Source: Clostridia bacterium (GTDB lineage Bacteria > Bacillota > Clostridia > UMGS1883). From it: a stretch of DNA of 16,285 nucleotides. Location: the NCBI GenBank assembly GCA_021202495.1, contig JAJQCX010000208.1:1-16285 (forward strand), given 5' to 3'. A program made the position numbers and the translations under genes. Of the stretch, positions 1-8,600 are shown in pieces (within the stretch, counting starts at the first letter, position 1; every line of letters starts with the position of its first letter). The notes beneath the pieces were generated by a model. That model did no database searches. It was given only the letters and a program-made list of their open reading frames with translations, and had not been told where the DNA came from.

Positions 1-1
1 G

Positions 2-10
2 TGTTATACT
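2..10 (+). promoter_or_regulatory. Extended -10 promoter for the SAM riboswitch leader
   Basis: TATACT at 5-10 is preceded by TG plus one base at 2-4, which makes an extended -10 element. Transcription would start near 16-17, just before the first leader hairpin. The -35 region lies outside the window, so only half of the promoter can be judged. Its place just ahead of a riboswitch supports the call. Confidence 0.5.
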
Positions 11-13
11 GAA

Positions 14-31
14 TTTGTCCGAAAGGACGAA
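14..31 (+). other. GNRA-capped hairpin at the leader 5' end
   Basis: A 7 bp stem (14-20 with 25-31, one G-U pair) is closed by a GAAA tetraloop at 21-24. No U-tract follows, so it is not a terminator. It sits at the predicted transcript 5' end, immediately before the riboswitch P1, and could protect the RNA end or insulate riboswitch folding (inference). Confidence 0.4.
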
Positions 32-32
32 T

Positions 33-120
33 CACTATCAAGAGTGCGTGAGGGACAAGCCCTGAGACCGCACAGCAACCTACCTTGTAGGCAAGGTGCT
101 AATGCTTGACCGATAGGATG
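33..120 (+). ncRNA. SAM riboswitch aptamer, S-box class (SAM-I or SAM-I/IV variant-like)
   Basis: The S-box core is recognisable: an AGAG element after P1, the AGCAACC segment (74-80) and AAGGTGCTAA (93-102). Visible stems are P1 35-39/112-116, P2 44-48/69-73, an inner P2 stem 52-54/60-62, and P3 79-83/87-91. The P2 loop CAAG (56-59) can pair with CTTG (105-108), which fits the family pseudoknot. Only about nine bases separate the GCTAA element from the 3' strand of P1, too few for a normal P4 hairpin. That reduction recalls the SAM-I/IV variant class rather than textbook SAM-I. The family binds S-adenosylmethionine. Here SAM should stabilise P1 and leave the downstream terminator free to form. 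Confidence 0.85.
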
Positions 121-179
121 CGATATAATGCAATAAATATGAATTGTATTTAATCCTATCGGTTACGATGGGATTTTTT
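109..179 (+). terminator. Riboswitch expression platform: antiterminator and intrinsic terminator
   Basis: Bases 109-119, which include the 3' strand of P1, are perfectly complementary over 11 bp to 153-163 and form the antiterminator. The alternative is a 10 bp terminator stem (152-161 with 166-175, loop GTTA) followed by a run of T at 174-179. The two structures are mutually exclusive because both use 153-161. Logic: SAM bound, P1 closed, terminator forms, gene off; low SAM, antiterminator, gene on. Confidence 0.88.
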
Positions 180-185
180 CATGCA

Positions 186-213
186 CTCCAAAAATTTTAT
201 TTTAATTTTGGAG
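186..213 (+). promoter_or_regulatory. Hairpin covering the ribosome binding site of the 95-residue gene
   Basis: CTCCAAAA (186-193) is perfectly complementary to TTTTGGAG (206-213) across a 12 nt AT-rich loop. The 3' arm contains most of the Shine-Dalgarno site GGAGGT (210-215) of the gene at 224. It lies downstream of the transcription terminator, so it would only act on read-through RNA. It may be a second, translational level of control; the stem is AT-rich and may be weak. Confidence 0.45.
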
Positions 214-223
214 GTATATTAAA

Positions 224-511
224 ATGACGGGAAAATTGACGGAACTGAGAAACAAGTATGAAGGGGCGATTTATGTTTATCTCGCCGATGCGGAAATTTG
301 CAGGAGGTTTTTGCGGGACGCGGAGGATGAAGGATATCGCTTCGGGAGCATTAAACCTACGGAAAATCATGTTTCGGACATTATTTCACTCGACTGCAAA
401 AAGCAATTGGGCTATGTCGGAGCAATAGGGCATATGGCGTTTCAATGCGGCGGCGGAGACAACAAAGCGAATTTTCATAAAGTCGATTATCGGGATTTCT
501 TGAACGACTGA
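224..511 (+). CDS. Small protein of unknown function under SAM riboswitch control
   Basis: A 95-residue soluble protein with no signal peptide or membrane segment. I do not recognise the family. The N-terminal third looks helical and charged, with a run resembling FLxDAExEGYxFG around residues 29-41. A DIISL segment follows, then a glycine-rich stretch with GYVGAIGHMAF at about 63-73 and a C-terminal VDYRDFLND. ATG 224 is the right start: GGAGGT at 210-215 lies 8 nt upstream. The leader carries a SAM riboswitch, so expression should rise when S-adenosylmethionine is low. Most S-box genes make or import methionine, cysteine or SAM, or recycle sulfur, but nothing in this sequence identifies such an enzyme. 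It stands alone: the next 260 bases are a non-coding repeat and the following operon looks unrelated. Confidence 0.8.
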   Translation: MTGKLTELRNKYEGAIYVYLADAEICRRFLRDAEDEGYRFGSIKPTENHVSDIISLDCKKQLGYVGAIGHMAFQCGGGDNKANFHKVDYRDFLND

Positions 512-537
512 CTTGAATGCGCAACAACAATTTGATG

Positions 538-746
538 CTAAAATTCAATAGAAACGCTTGCTGAGAAGGGCGTGGGTGATGGAAATGTGGCGGCAGTACT
601 CAGCCTCGACTAAAACTTTACGTTATGACAGTGAATAAATTTTGCTTCGCAAAATTTGAATTGACGCGGGGCTCGCGCGGAAAGGGCGGAGCAAGCCCCG
701 CCCCTGCAACGAAAACGGCGAAAAAATCAAGCTTTTTGGCTGAATA
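538..746 (+). repeat. Left copy of a ~210 bp direct repeat bracketing the helicase operon
   Basis: This copy matches 11787-11997 in the same orientation. The first ~60 bases agree at roughly four positions in five, starting with an identical CTAAAATTCAAT. The middle has diverged, and the last 26 bases (721-746) differ from 11973-11997 by one T. It contains a perfect 9 bp hairpin, 637-645 with 649-657, and GC-rich pairings 666-673 with 694-701 and 684-689 with 698-703. No coding capacity is seen. The first gene of the helicase operon starts 29 bases after it, so the operon promoter is probably inside or before this repeat; I see no convincing -35/-10 pair there. Confidence 0.75.
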
Positions 747-775
747 AGAGTATGAGAAGGAGGGAGAAAAAGCAT

Positions 776-2348
776 ATGGTCTCGTTAACACATGTATGTA
801 TGTGGTCCGACAACGGATGGAAGAGCGTTACCGCAGAGGAAGCGGCAAAGCTGCATCCGGGCGGGCATGCATCTGCTAATAGCGGTTTGTTTATGTGCGA
901 GCTTTGCGGGCAATATGTCACTCTTACAAGAGGGGATAAAAGAAAGTCTTACTTCAAACACAGCGCGTCTGAAGCAAACAAAGATTGTCCCGAACGCACA
1001 TTTGCAGCGGGTCGTTCGATTCCTTACGACGAACAGGAGCATGATTTTGCCAATCCGTGTTACAAACGTATCCGCATATTCTTTTGAATTTGAAGTGGGG
1101 CTGGTTCGAGCGCCTATAGGCTCGCTCGGCGGAGATTTTCGTATAGAAATCAAGCCTAAGGGTGTATTGGGCGAATCATACGTATTTTCAAAAGAACGGC
1201 TCAATTGCGAAGGCATTACATATCTTCCCATCGGAAAAAGACCGTTTGAAAAATACACTCTCGGCTTTCAAAACGGAAACGAAAAGTTGCGTGAATTTTG
1301 GCCGAAGGAGATTGAAGGCGTTGATCCGAACGGTACTTTGTTTGAAAAGACTTCCGGCAAAAAGCTCATATGCGATGCCGACGTTGAGATTGGGAAAGAA
1401 TATTATCTGTTAAAGCGCAATTATTTACATAAAAAATCAAACGGAAGCATACGAGTTGAACAAATCGCCAAACAACAATTCGGTTGGGAACGATGGTATC
1501 TTTATCTTGTTTCTGCTGATGCGTTTGACGAAGAATCAGCCCGTTTCTATCTTGACTTTCATTGCCGCCTGACAGACAGCCCGGTTTCGATGCAGCCGAT
1601 ATGGCCGCTGTTTGTTGAAGGCAATTATCTGATAAAGCATAACGAGAGCAGTATCTATATGCTTGTCACAGGCAATGTGATGGCATTTGCGACATTCCCA
1701 CCCCGGAAGGTTCGCAGATTTGAAGGCGGCGCATCTCAAATGAAGCTGTGTAGGGCGTCGTGTTCCGCAAGGCAGCAGTTAATATCGACAGGACGCACAC
1801 GAGCTTTGCAGTATATTTATTTTTGGAAGGAACCGCTTGACAAAGAGGGGATGCAGCCGACATTTTCCGTGACCGACCTTAAGGGAGCCGATGCGGCGCC
1901 CGGCGTGACAGATACTTTGCCGTATAAAAAAACTCTGATATTTAAATCGGAGTTTGACGGGGAGATTATTATTTACAAGAATAATTTTGCTGTGGATAAG
2001 CGAAAAATATCCGCGGATAAATATGTTGAGACAGACGGACTTGTTTACGGATTAAGCGTTGAGCTTGTCATTGGGCTTGATGTCGTTTGGAAAATCGAAT
2101 TTAAAAAGCGGAAGAGCGTTGTTGATGATGAGGCTGAAATCATGAGGCAAATTGCCGATGTATCGGGAGCGGTCATTCCGACCCCTCACTGCCTGTGGAA
2201 TATCATGCTCGGGATGGGCGCATATCCCAATGTATGCCGGTGGATAAAAAAATGTATTCGGAGCGGCAGCATTAACGAGAAGTCTTACCGCAGATTGCAG
2301 AATATCTACAAAAGAGTAAATATGAACAGGGAAGGTGATACAATATGA
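776..2348 (+). CDS. CoiA-like zinc-finger protein, first gene of the helicase operon (frameshifted)
   Basis: Reading starts at ATG 776 (AAGGAGG at 757-763), runs about 90 codons in one frame, then continues in the +1 frame to the stop at 2346-2348. Dropping one T from the run 1045-1048 joins the frames and gives an uninterrupted 523-residue protein whose junction reads EHDLPIRVTN. The N-terminal part has a CxxC-H-C pattern (C41, C44, H62, C71) set in 'CGQYVTLTRGDKRKSYFKHS', as in the N-terminal zinc-binding region of CoiA-like and related nuclease-associated proteins. The remainder (about 90-440) is beta-rich and unrecognised. The C-terminal ~80 residues look helical and basic. The stop overlaps the next start (ATGA). 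As written, the gene yields only a 103-residue product that ends at 1087, or an internal start. It may be a real mutation or a sequencing or assembly error. A role as nucleic-acid recognition subunit is inference. Confidence 0.72.
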
Positions 2349-4666
2349 ATTATACCGAGAATTTTTCAACGGAAGAGGAAATCCGCCGTTCGCCCGAAGA
2401 AATTGAAGCTGCGGCGCGGAGTGTTGACAGCATAAAAGCAGAGTATGAACAGAAGATTTTAAAAATTGAAGAGGAAAAAGCAGCGTTGGAATCTTCGCTT
2501 GCGCAAGCGCGGGAGAAAATAGTTAAATTGCAGACCGGGTCTGCTGCCGACAAAAACGATGACAGCGAGTATTTGATGCGCTTTGACGACACGGATACAT
2601 CTCTTTTGCCCTCGGGCGGAAGCGATGAAATTGTTTCATTGTGTTGTATCGGTTTGGATTATAAAGGTCGAAAATGCCCCATTCGTTATGCCGATTTGAG
2701 TTGTAATGGACATTATGATATTTTTGTAAAAAATAAAAATGCTTCGGCGCATTTTGCAAACAGAGACAAAATTTATTGCAAGGATGATTCTTTCGATATC
2801 GGATTTTATGGGATTTGGAATTGGACTGCGGTTCAGGATAAAAATGATCCGATCAGGGAGCGTGTGTTATCACGCTATAACGAGGCTATTGACGCAATTG
2901 AGGTTGTTATAATTAAAGAGGCATCCTCCTTGGATGAGTTGGTTGACATGATAAAAAGGGGGATTGACTATAAGCCTCACAGCAATAAGACTATGTTTTC
3001 CGTTTGTAAGTCTGAGGAAGAGTACATAGGCATTTTGTGCGGCAGAAAAGAGCTTATCACAGATGACGGCAAGACTTTCTTTAATGAAAATTGTAACGAG
3101 GCGGCGGTATATGAATTTTCTTCCGGCGATATTATGTACTTAGGCAAGAAGAGGCACCCTTTTTATAAAAACGCGTTTGCCGGTATTCCGTGCAGGATCT
3201 ATCAGGTGAAAAAGCCTCTTGAAATTGTAAAAGATATGGTTTTATCTTCAATCTCTTGGTCTGAATATGAGGAAAGAGGATTTATTTACACCGAATATGA
3301 AAGCTTTAAGGATTTTCTTGATGCAATTCCCATTGACGACATAATGAGCCGAATTGCGGTTCAGCGCCGCTGTTCCGATTCCGAGGCCGGTGAATTGCTG
3401 AATGAGTTTTTGAATACAGCTTGGAAATATGTGGACGGGGACAGCGTGGAAGATAAAATAATTCTTTCCGCAATCTCCGCAAACGACGAGCTTAAGGAAA
3501 AAACGAAGGCGCTTATCCGTGCGGATTGGGAAGAAGAAAATAAGCGGCTTATTGATGAAGCACAGGGAAAAATCGATTTGCTTGAACATGAAATAAGCGC
3601 GGCTGACGCAAGGCTGAATGAGGCACGGGATGCGTTGAATAAAACAAAATCGGAAGAAGAGCATCTTTCGCGAATCATAGCCGAAAAAGAGAAGCTCGCA
3701 GAGGATGTTGAAAAAGCGGTTGCCGAAAAAATTCAAAGCGCGCGGGAAAACGCGGCGGATTTTATTGCGAATATGGCTTTTGTCAATAGGGAATCGACGC
3801 AATCGGCGGCTGCGGAGATTTCCGATGAGGTTGAAGCTGAGATGCCGCAATACTATGTGTTCCCCGCCTTGGAGAAGCTTGGCGCACTTGAGGCTAATCA
3901 CACGTGGAGTGATGTAATCGATACCGCGGCGTATGAGCTCGGAGAGGCAGGAGTCTCGGAGCGCTATAAGCGCTCGCTTGCCGCCTTTCTTTGCGCCGCC
4001 TACATAAAAAAGCAGCCGCTTTTAATTGTCGGTCCCAATGCAGCTGACATTATTCAAGCGTTCGGCGCGGCGACTGTCGCTCATAAATGCGGAGCGCTTT
4101 TCTGCGAGGGGTGTTATACAAATCGGATAATTACGCAAATCGGCGCAGAGGACGAAGAGATTGTGATAATCAACAACCTTATCTCAGGCGGATGGATGAA
4201 CAGACTTCCGGAAATTCTGTCTCAAAAGGATATTTTCTATGCTGCGGTACATCCGTATGCGGAAGACATTCAGGTTGAACCAAAAAGTCTATACGGATTC
4301 ATGCTGCCGCTGTTTACGGAGTTCTTTGTGGATAAAAAGGCGAGCGGCAAATATTTCGGAGGCTACTTCGCAGACGATTTCAAAAATTATTCGGCGCAAA
4401 AGGGAGCGCGCAAAAACTCAAAAATCCTTTCAAAGCTTTCGCTGAGTTCTTTGGTTAAAAACCAAATCAATGCTCTCATTGGCGTAATGCATGAAATTTA
4501 TCCCAATACAACGGCGGATGATGAATTTTTATATGCGGTTCTTCCAATTGCCCATGCGTCATTAAAGGTCGATGAGCTTACCGAGGCAATGGCGGATCTG
4601 CCAAGCGGCGAGGGCATTTCCGAAAATCTAAAGCGTGAGATGAAATATGTATTGGGAGAAATTTAA
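2345..4666 (+). CDS. Coiled-coil protein with a degenerate P-loop/AAA-like C-terminal domain
   Basis: A 773-residue soluble protein. In order: a charged coiled coil at about residues 15-62; a mixed alpha/beta region at about 80-330 that I do not recognise; a second, longer coiled coil at about 392-475; then a C-terminal domain at about 495-773. That last domain has the layout of an McrB/MoxR-like ATPase: LLIVGPNAADII (about 560-571) sits where a Walker A would be, a hydrophobic strand after EDEE (603-611, VIINN) where Walker B would be, and DIFYAAVHP (about 629-637) as a sensor-like strand. The Walker A lacks the GK[S/T] signature, so it is probably not a working ATPase. The assignment rests on pattern only. 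ATG 2345 overlaps the previous stop by 4 nt, and GGAAGG lies about 9 nt upstream. It may scaffold the helicase or sense a ligand (inference). Confidence 0.8.
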   Translation: MNYTENFSTEEEIRRSPEEIEAAARSVDSIKAEYEQKILKIEEEKAALESSLAQAREKIVKLQTGSAADKNDDSEYLMRFDDTDTSLLPSGGSDEIVSLCCIGLDYKGRKCPIRYADLSCNGHYDIFVKNKNASAHFANRDKIYCKDDSFDIGFYGIWNWTAVQDKNDPIRERVLSRYNEAIDAIEVVIIKEASSLDELVDMIKRGIDYKPHSNKTMFSVCKSEEEYIGILCGRKELITDDGKTFFNENCNEAAVYEFSSGDIMYLGKKRHPFYKNAFAGIPCRIYQVKKPLEIVKDMVLSSISWSEYEERGFIYTEYESFKDFLDAIPIDDIMSRIAVQRRCSDSEAGELLNEFLNTAWKYVDGDSVEDKIILSAISANDELKEKTKALIRADWEEENKRLIDEAQGKIDLLEHEISAADARLNEARDALNKTKSEEEHLSRIIAEKEKLAEDVEKAVAEKIQSARENAADFIANMAFVNRESTQSAAAEISDEVEAEMPQYYVFPALEKLGALEANHTWSDVIDTAAYELGEAGVSERYKRSLAAFLCAAYIKKQPLLIVGPNAADIIQAFGAATVAHKCGALFCEGCYTNRIITQIGAEDEEIVIINNLISGGWMNRLPEILSQKDIFYAAVHPYAEDIQVEPKSLYGFMLPLFTEFFVDKKASGKYFGGYFADDFKNYSAQKGARKNSKILSKLSLSSLVKNQINALIGVMHEIYPNTTADDEFLYAVLPIAHASLKVDELTEAMADLPSGEGISENLKREMKYVLGEI

Positions 4667-5670
4667 TGGAGAATTATAACGAACTGCTTTCGGAAATATT
4701 GCGGCGATATCACATTTACAGAGGGGAAAATGAATCGGAAGATGAATTTAAAACTCGGCTGGTTTACAGTGTTTGCGGAATGTTTGCCTATGCCTCGCTT
4801 TGGGATAATTCGGAAGAGGTCATTTCCGTTGTACACATGAAAAGGAAAATCGGCGCTGTACTTGCGAATTATAAATCTGTATATCCGGAGCTTTGCGGAA
4901 GCTTGCCGCAAAATTCCGAAGCGCTTGAGGATGAAATTGTAAATCAATTCTTAAAAACGGGTATTGCGTACCATCGCCCCAGCAGAATAGCTGCGTCAAT
5001 GAAGCGCGAAGAACTTTTTGGCGGGATCTTGTTTCAGCGCGGTATTGCGCTTGACAATATCGACAGCGTTTCGGGCATCGGATTTTATTCAAAAAAAGAC
5101 GGAGAAGCGAACTTAAACGGGGTAAAAGAAATGTTTGGACTCGAACAGAAGAAGTTGGAGGCGTTGTGGGAGACAGAGCTCTCCGCCGCATCTTGGACGC
5201 GTCTGCGGGAGTTTGAGCATAATACGGAATATCTGCGTTTGAAACCGCCTTTTACCCGTGATTATTGGACGGACAAGCCGGACACGGCAGGCAGGGCTTC
5301 GATTTTGAGATGCGGAATGAAGGGCTTTCAACGCTATTATTTATACCGCGCTGCCGCCTCCGTGATAGAGATCAGCCCGCTTCCGCAATGGAAAACGGAG
5401 GCGCATAATTACAGAACGCTTGCATGTGCCGCTCTTTCTTGCTATGGCACATTGCCGCCGATAGAATATTTCGCAGACGGAGCATTGGTTCATATACGCA
5501 TGAATTATCTGCTTCCGCCGCGTGAGCTGGCATTTTTAAAGCTTTACAGCTGGCCCGAAAAATGCGCATCGGTTCCGTGCAATTTCGGACGAAAGCTCTC
5601 GGGCGAGGTCTTTGAAGCTGTTCAAAAGATTTTGTCGGATGAGGGATATGAATTTAAGGAGGTTGATTAA
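4666..5670 (+). CDS. Uncharacterised protein between the coiled-coil protein and the DUF1998 helicase
   Basis: A 334-residue soluble protein with no signal peptide, membrane segment or motif I can name. The N-terminal ~100 residues look helical and acidic. A block at about 99-128 contains GIAYHRPSRIAASMKREELF, and aromatic-rich segments follow, such as LREFEHNTEYLRLKPPF near 181-197. The C-terminal third has ADGALVHIRMNYLLPPREL and single cysteines rather than zinc pairs. The start overlaps the preceding stop by one base (TAATG) and the stop abuts the helicase ATG directly, so it is translationally coupled on both sides. That packing makes it an obligate part of the four-gene unit. Its position next to a DUF1998 helicase suggests an adaptor or accessory subunit, but this is inference. 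Confidence 0.8.
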   Translation: MENYNELLSEILRRYHIYRGENESEDEFKTRLVYSVCGMFAYASLWDNSEEVISVVHMKRKIGAVLANYKSVYPELCGSLPQNSEALEDEIVNQFLKTGIAYHRPSRIAASMKREELFGGILFQRGIALDNIDSVSGIGFYSKKDGEANLNGVKEMFGLEQKKLEALWETELSAASWTRLREFEHNTEYLRLKPPFTRDYWTDKPDTAGRASILRCGMKGFQRYYLYRAAASVIEISPLPQWKTEAHNYRTLACAALSCYGTLPPIEYFADGALVHIRMNYLLPPRELAFLKLYSWPEKCASVPCNFGRKLSGEVFEAVQKILSDEGYEFKEVD

Positions 5671-8600
5671 ATGGCAAACGGAGCAAATTTTGTTCATAAG
5701 CAGCTGCGGACGGAGCTTGAGGAATATATCAAATCGCAGTATTTCGGAAAATCCCGACTTTTACTTTCGGCGCTCGGCAATCATATTGATGACGAGGGGC
5801 TGTTTTATCAAAAGCCCTTTATTGAATCGTCGCCGGCATATGTTACCGTACAAAACGGAATAGATGAGGCTGATATTGAAGAATGGATGAAAGAATATTT
5901 TCGCCAGTTGGCAGAAGCCGAACTCGGCGTTTTCCCGAATCCTTTTTCGCATCAGACAGCCGCACTTGAAAAAGCGGTTAGGGGAGAAAATCTTTTCGTT
6001 TCAACCGGCACCGGCTCCGGTAAAACAGAGTGCTTTATGTGGCCGCTTTTGGCAAAGCTTGCGTCAGAAGCCAAAAATTCAAAAAGGTCTTGGGCGCAAA
6101 GGGGCATTCGCACAATCGTCATGTATCCGATGAACGCCTTGGTTTCCGACCAAGTCAGCCGACTCAGAAAAATGATTGGCGATCCCGGCAAAAAGTTTAT
6201 CAAAATCTTCAGAGAAACATGCGGCGAAGATGTTCGCCGTCCTCAGTTTGGAATGTATACCGGCAGAACCCCGTATCCCGGAGCGCAGCCCACCGCGAAC
6301 AAAGACAGAAATCTTGAAAAAACCTTGGAAAGGATGTCTTTTCCTAAGAACGATGCCGATAAAGAATACTATGAAAACCTTCTCAATGAGGGAAAAATTC
6401 CGGCGAAGGCGGATATGAATCAATTTTTGCGGGGGCTTCATGAGGGAAGGCATATTCCGAACGATGATGACGCGGAGCTGATAACCCGCTTTGAAATGCA
6501 GCAATTCTGCCCGGGCATTCTCATCACAAACTATTCTATGCTGGAATACATGCTGCTGCGTCCCATAGAACAGAAAATCTGGGATGATACGCGCGATTGG
6601 CTTGCCGCGGACAGTGAAAACAAATTGCTGTTTGTGATAGATGAGGCGCATATGTACCGCGGCTCGTCCGGCGGTGAGGTTGCGCTGCTCATTCGCAGAC
6701 TTTTCCACAAGCTCGGAATCAGCCGCGAGCGGGTGCAGTTTATACTCACCACCGCAAGTATGCCCAATCGGAATGAACAGGACATGACCGCTGTAATGAA
6801 ATTTGCAAATGAGCTTACCGCTTCCGACACGGAAACCCGGTTTTGTTATCTTACGGGTGAAAGAGAGGTTATTGACGGTCGGTCGAGGTATGACATACCC
6901 GTTGAAATTCTTTTGAGCTCGGAGCCCGGCGAATTTGAGGGTAATGATGAATTAAAGCTTTCGGCGCTTTTGTCCTTTTGGCGTCAATCGGAGGGCTTTG
7001 ATAACCGCATTGATTCGTTGGATGCGATCTGCCGCTGGATGTATGAAAATCTTATTTATTATCGTCCTTTTCGCGAGTTGATCAAGTATTGCCGCGGAAA
7101 CGCGGTGTCGTTGGGTGAATTGTCGACAGGCATCTTTCCGCAGCTTGAACAAGAGGATGCGCTGAAAGCGGTCAGCGTTCTTTTGGCAATTGCGCCGCTT
7201 GCAAAAAATGATAAGGGCGCCGTTCTTTTTCCCGCACGTATGCATATGCTTTTCAAAGGCATTTCGGGAGTATACGCTTGCGCGAATCCTGAATGCAGCT
7301 GTTCTCATACGGACGGCACTCTCACGCTGGGTGAAATATTTTTGTCGGACGGCAATTTGACGTGTCCTAATTGCGGCAGCGCCGTATATGAGCTTTACAA
7401 TGACCGCCGCTGCGGCGCGCTGTTTTTCAAGGGCTATGTTCTTGACGAAAACAATCATTCGGTGTTTCGTGAAAAAAATGTGTATCTGTGGCGTTATCCC
7501 GGGCTGCTGATGGACTCAAATATGAGAGAAATTCATCTCTTTATTCCTTCCGATGATTTTCAAATGTCTTCGGACCGGGGCAAAAACCCCATCAAGCCAT
7601 GTTATCTTGACGTTAAGAGCGGATTTATCAACTTTGCGGACGATTCTTCCGCCGGAAAGATTGGAATTAGAAAGCTTTACTACTGTGACTACTCAGCAAA
7701 AGGCAGACCGCAGATTATTACATTTCAAACCTGCCCTCATTGCAGACATCGGCTTGCCGAATCTCAGCTCACGTCCTTCAGCACTCGAGGCAATCAATCT
7801 TTTTTCAATTTGATTAAGGCGCAATTCCAACTGCAGCCGGCGGTAAAGGGAAAGGAGAATAATCTCGATAGGTTCCCCAATGAAGGGCGAAAGGTGCTGC
7901 TGTTCTCCGACAGCCGTCAGCGTGCGGCAAAGCTTGCTCGAGATATGTCGGAGGCTTCGGACATTTCAGCTGCAAGGCAGTTGTTTGCCATAGCCATTAA
8001 AACAATGGAGGAACAAAGAGACGAGCAATCAATAAATTCATTATATGACTATTTTTGCCTTGCCGCCGCGCGGCATCATGTACAGATGTTTCACGGCTCG
8101 GAGCGCACAAAATTTGCCGAAGATTGTGCTTCTGCACAGAAAAATTACAGTCGATACGCAAAACATGGGAGAGACTATTCTCCGCGATTTGCTGTTGCAA
8201 ATGCTCCTGTGCAGATGCAGGAGTATATCCTCCGACTGTTTGCCGGCGGATATAATACCCTGTACGATTCTGCCACAAGCTGGATTGAGCCTACAAAACA
8301 GGCGCTTTTTGATGCGATCGACGCGCTGGAGGAAAACGGGGTAATTGTCACCGAGGATGAGTTTATTGATTTCTTCAACGCATGGGTGCTGTCAATCTGC
8401 GATATGTTTACGGCTATCGGTCACACTATCGGCGATACGGTCAGATTAAAGGTCAGACCGCGCTATGGAGATTACGGGCTTTCTAAAGATTGGACGTTTT
8501 CGAGATACATTCGTAAAATTATGGGCTGGAGCAAGGAAAACGAAACGGAAGCGGCGTGGAAACGAGTATTGAAGGAAACGTTTCTCGACGCGGCGCAGCC

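Noticed and set aside
792..1045. N-terminal extension of the long frame of the first operon gene, starting at ATG 792
   Set aside because: The other frame over this stretch holds the CxxC-H-C zinc motif and has the ribosome binding site, so the 792 start is an artefact of the frameshift.
3248..3901. 217-codon open frame on the minus strand inside the coiled-coil gene
   Set aside because: It is the shadow of a coiled-coil coding stretch; the composition is Phe/Ile/Arg-rich and unlike a real protein.
6079..6708. 209-codon open frame on the minus strand inside the helicase gene
   Set aside because: It is antisense to the RecA1 domain, has no protein-like motif, and the plus-strand frame carries clear helicase motifs.
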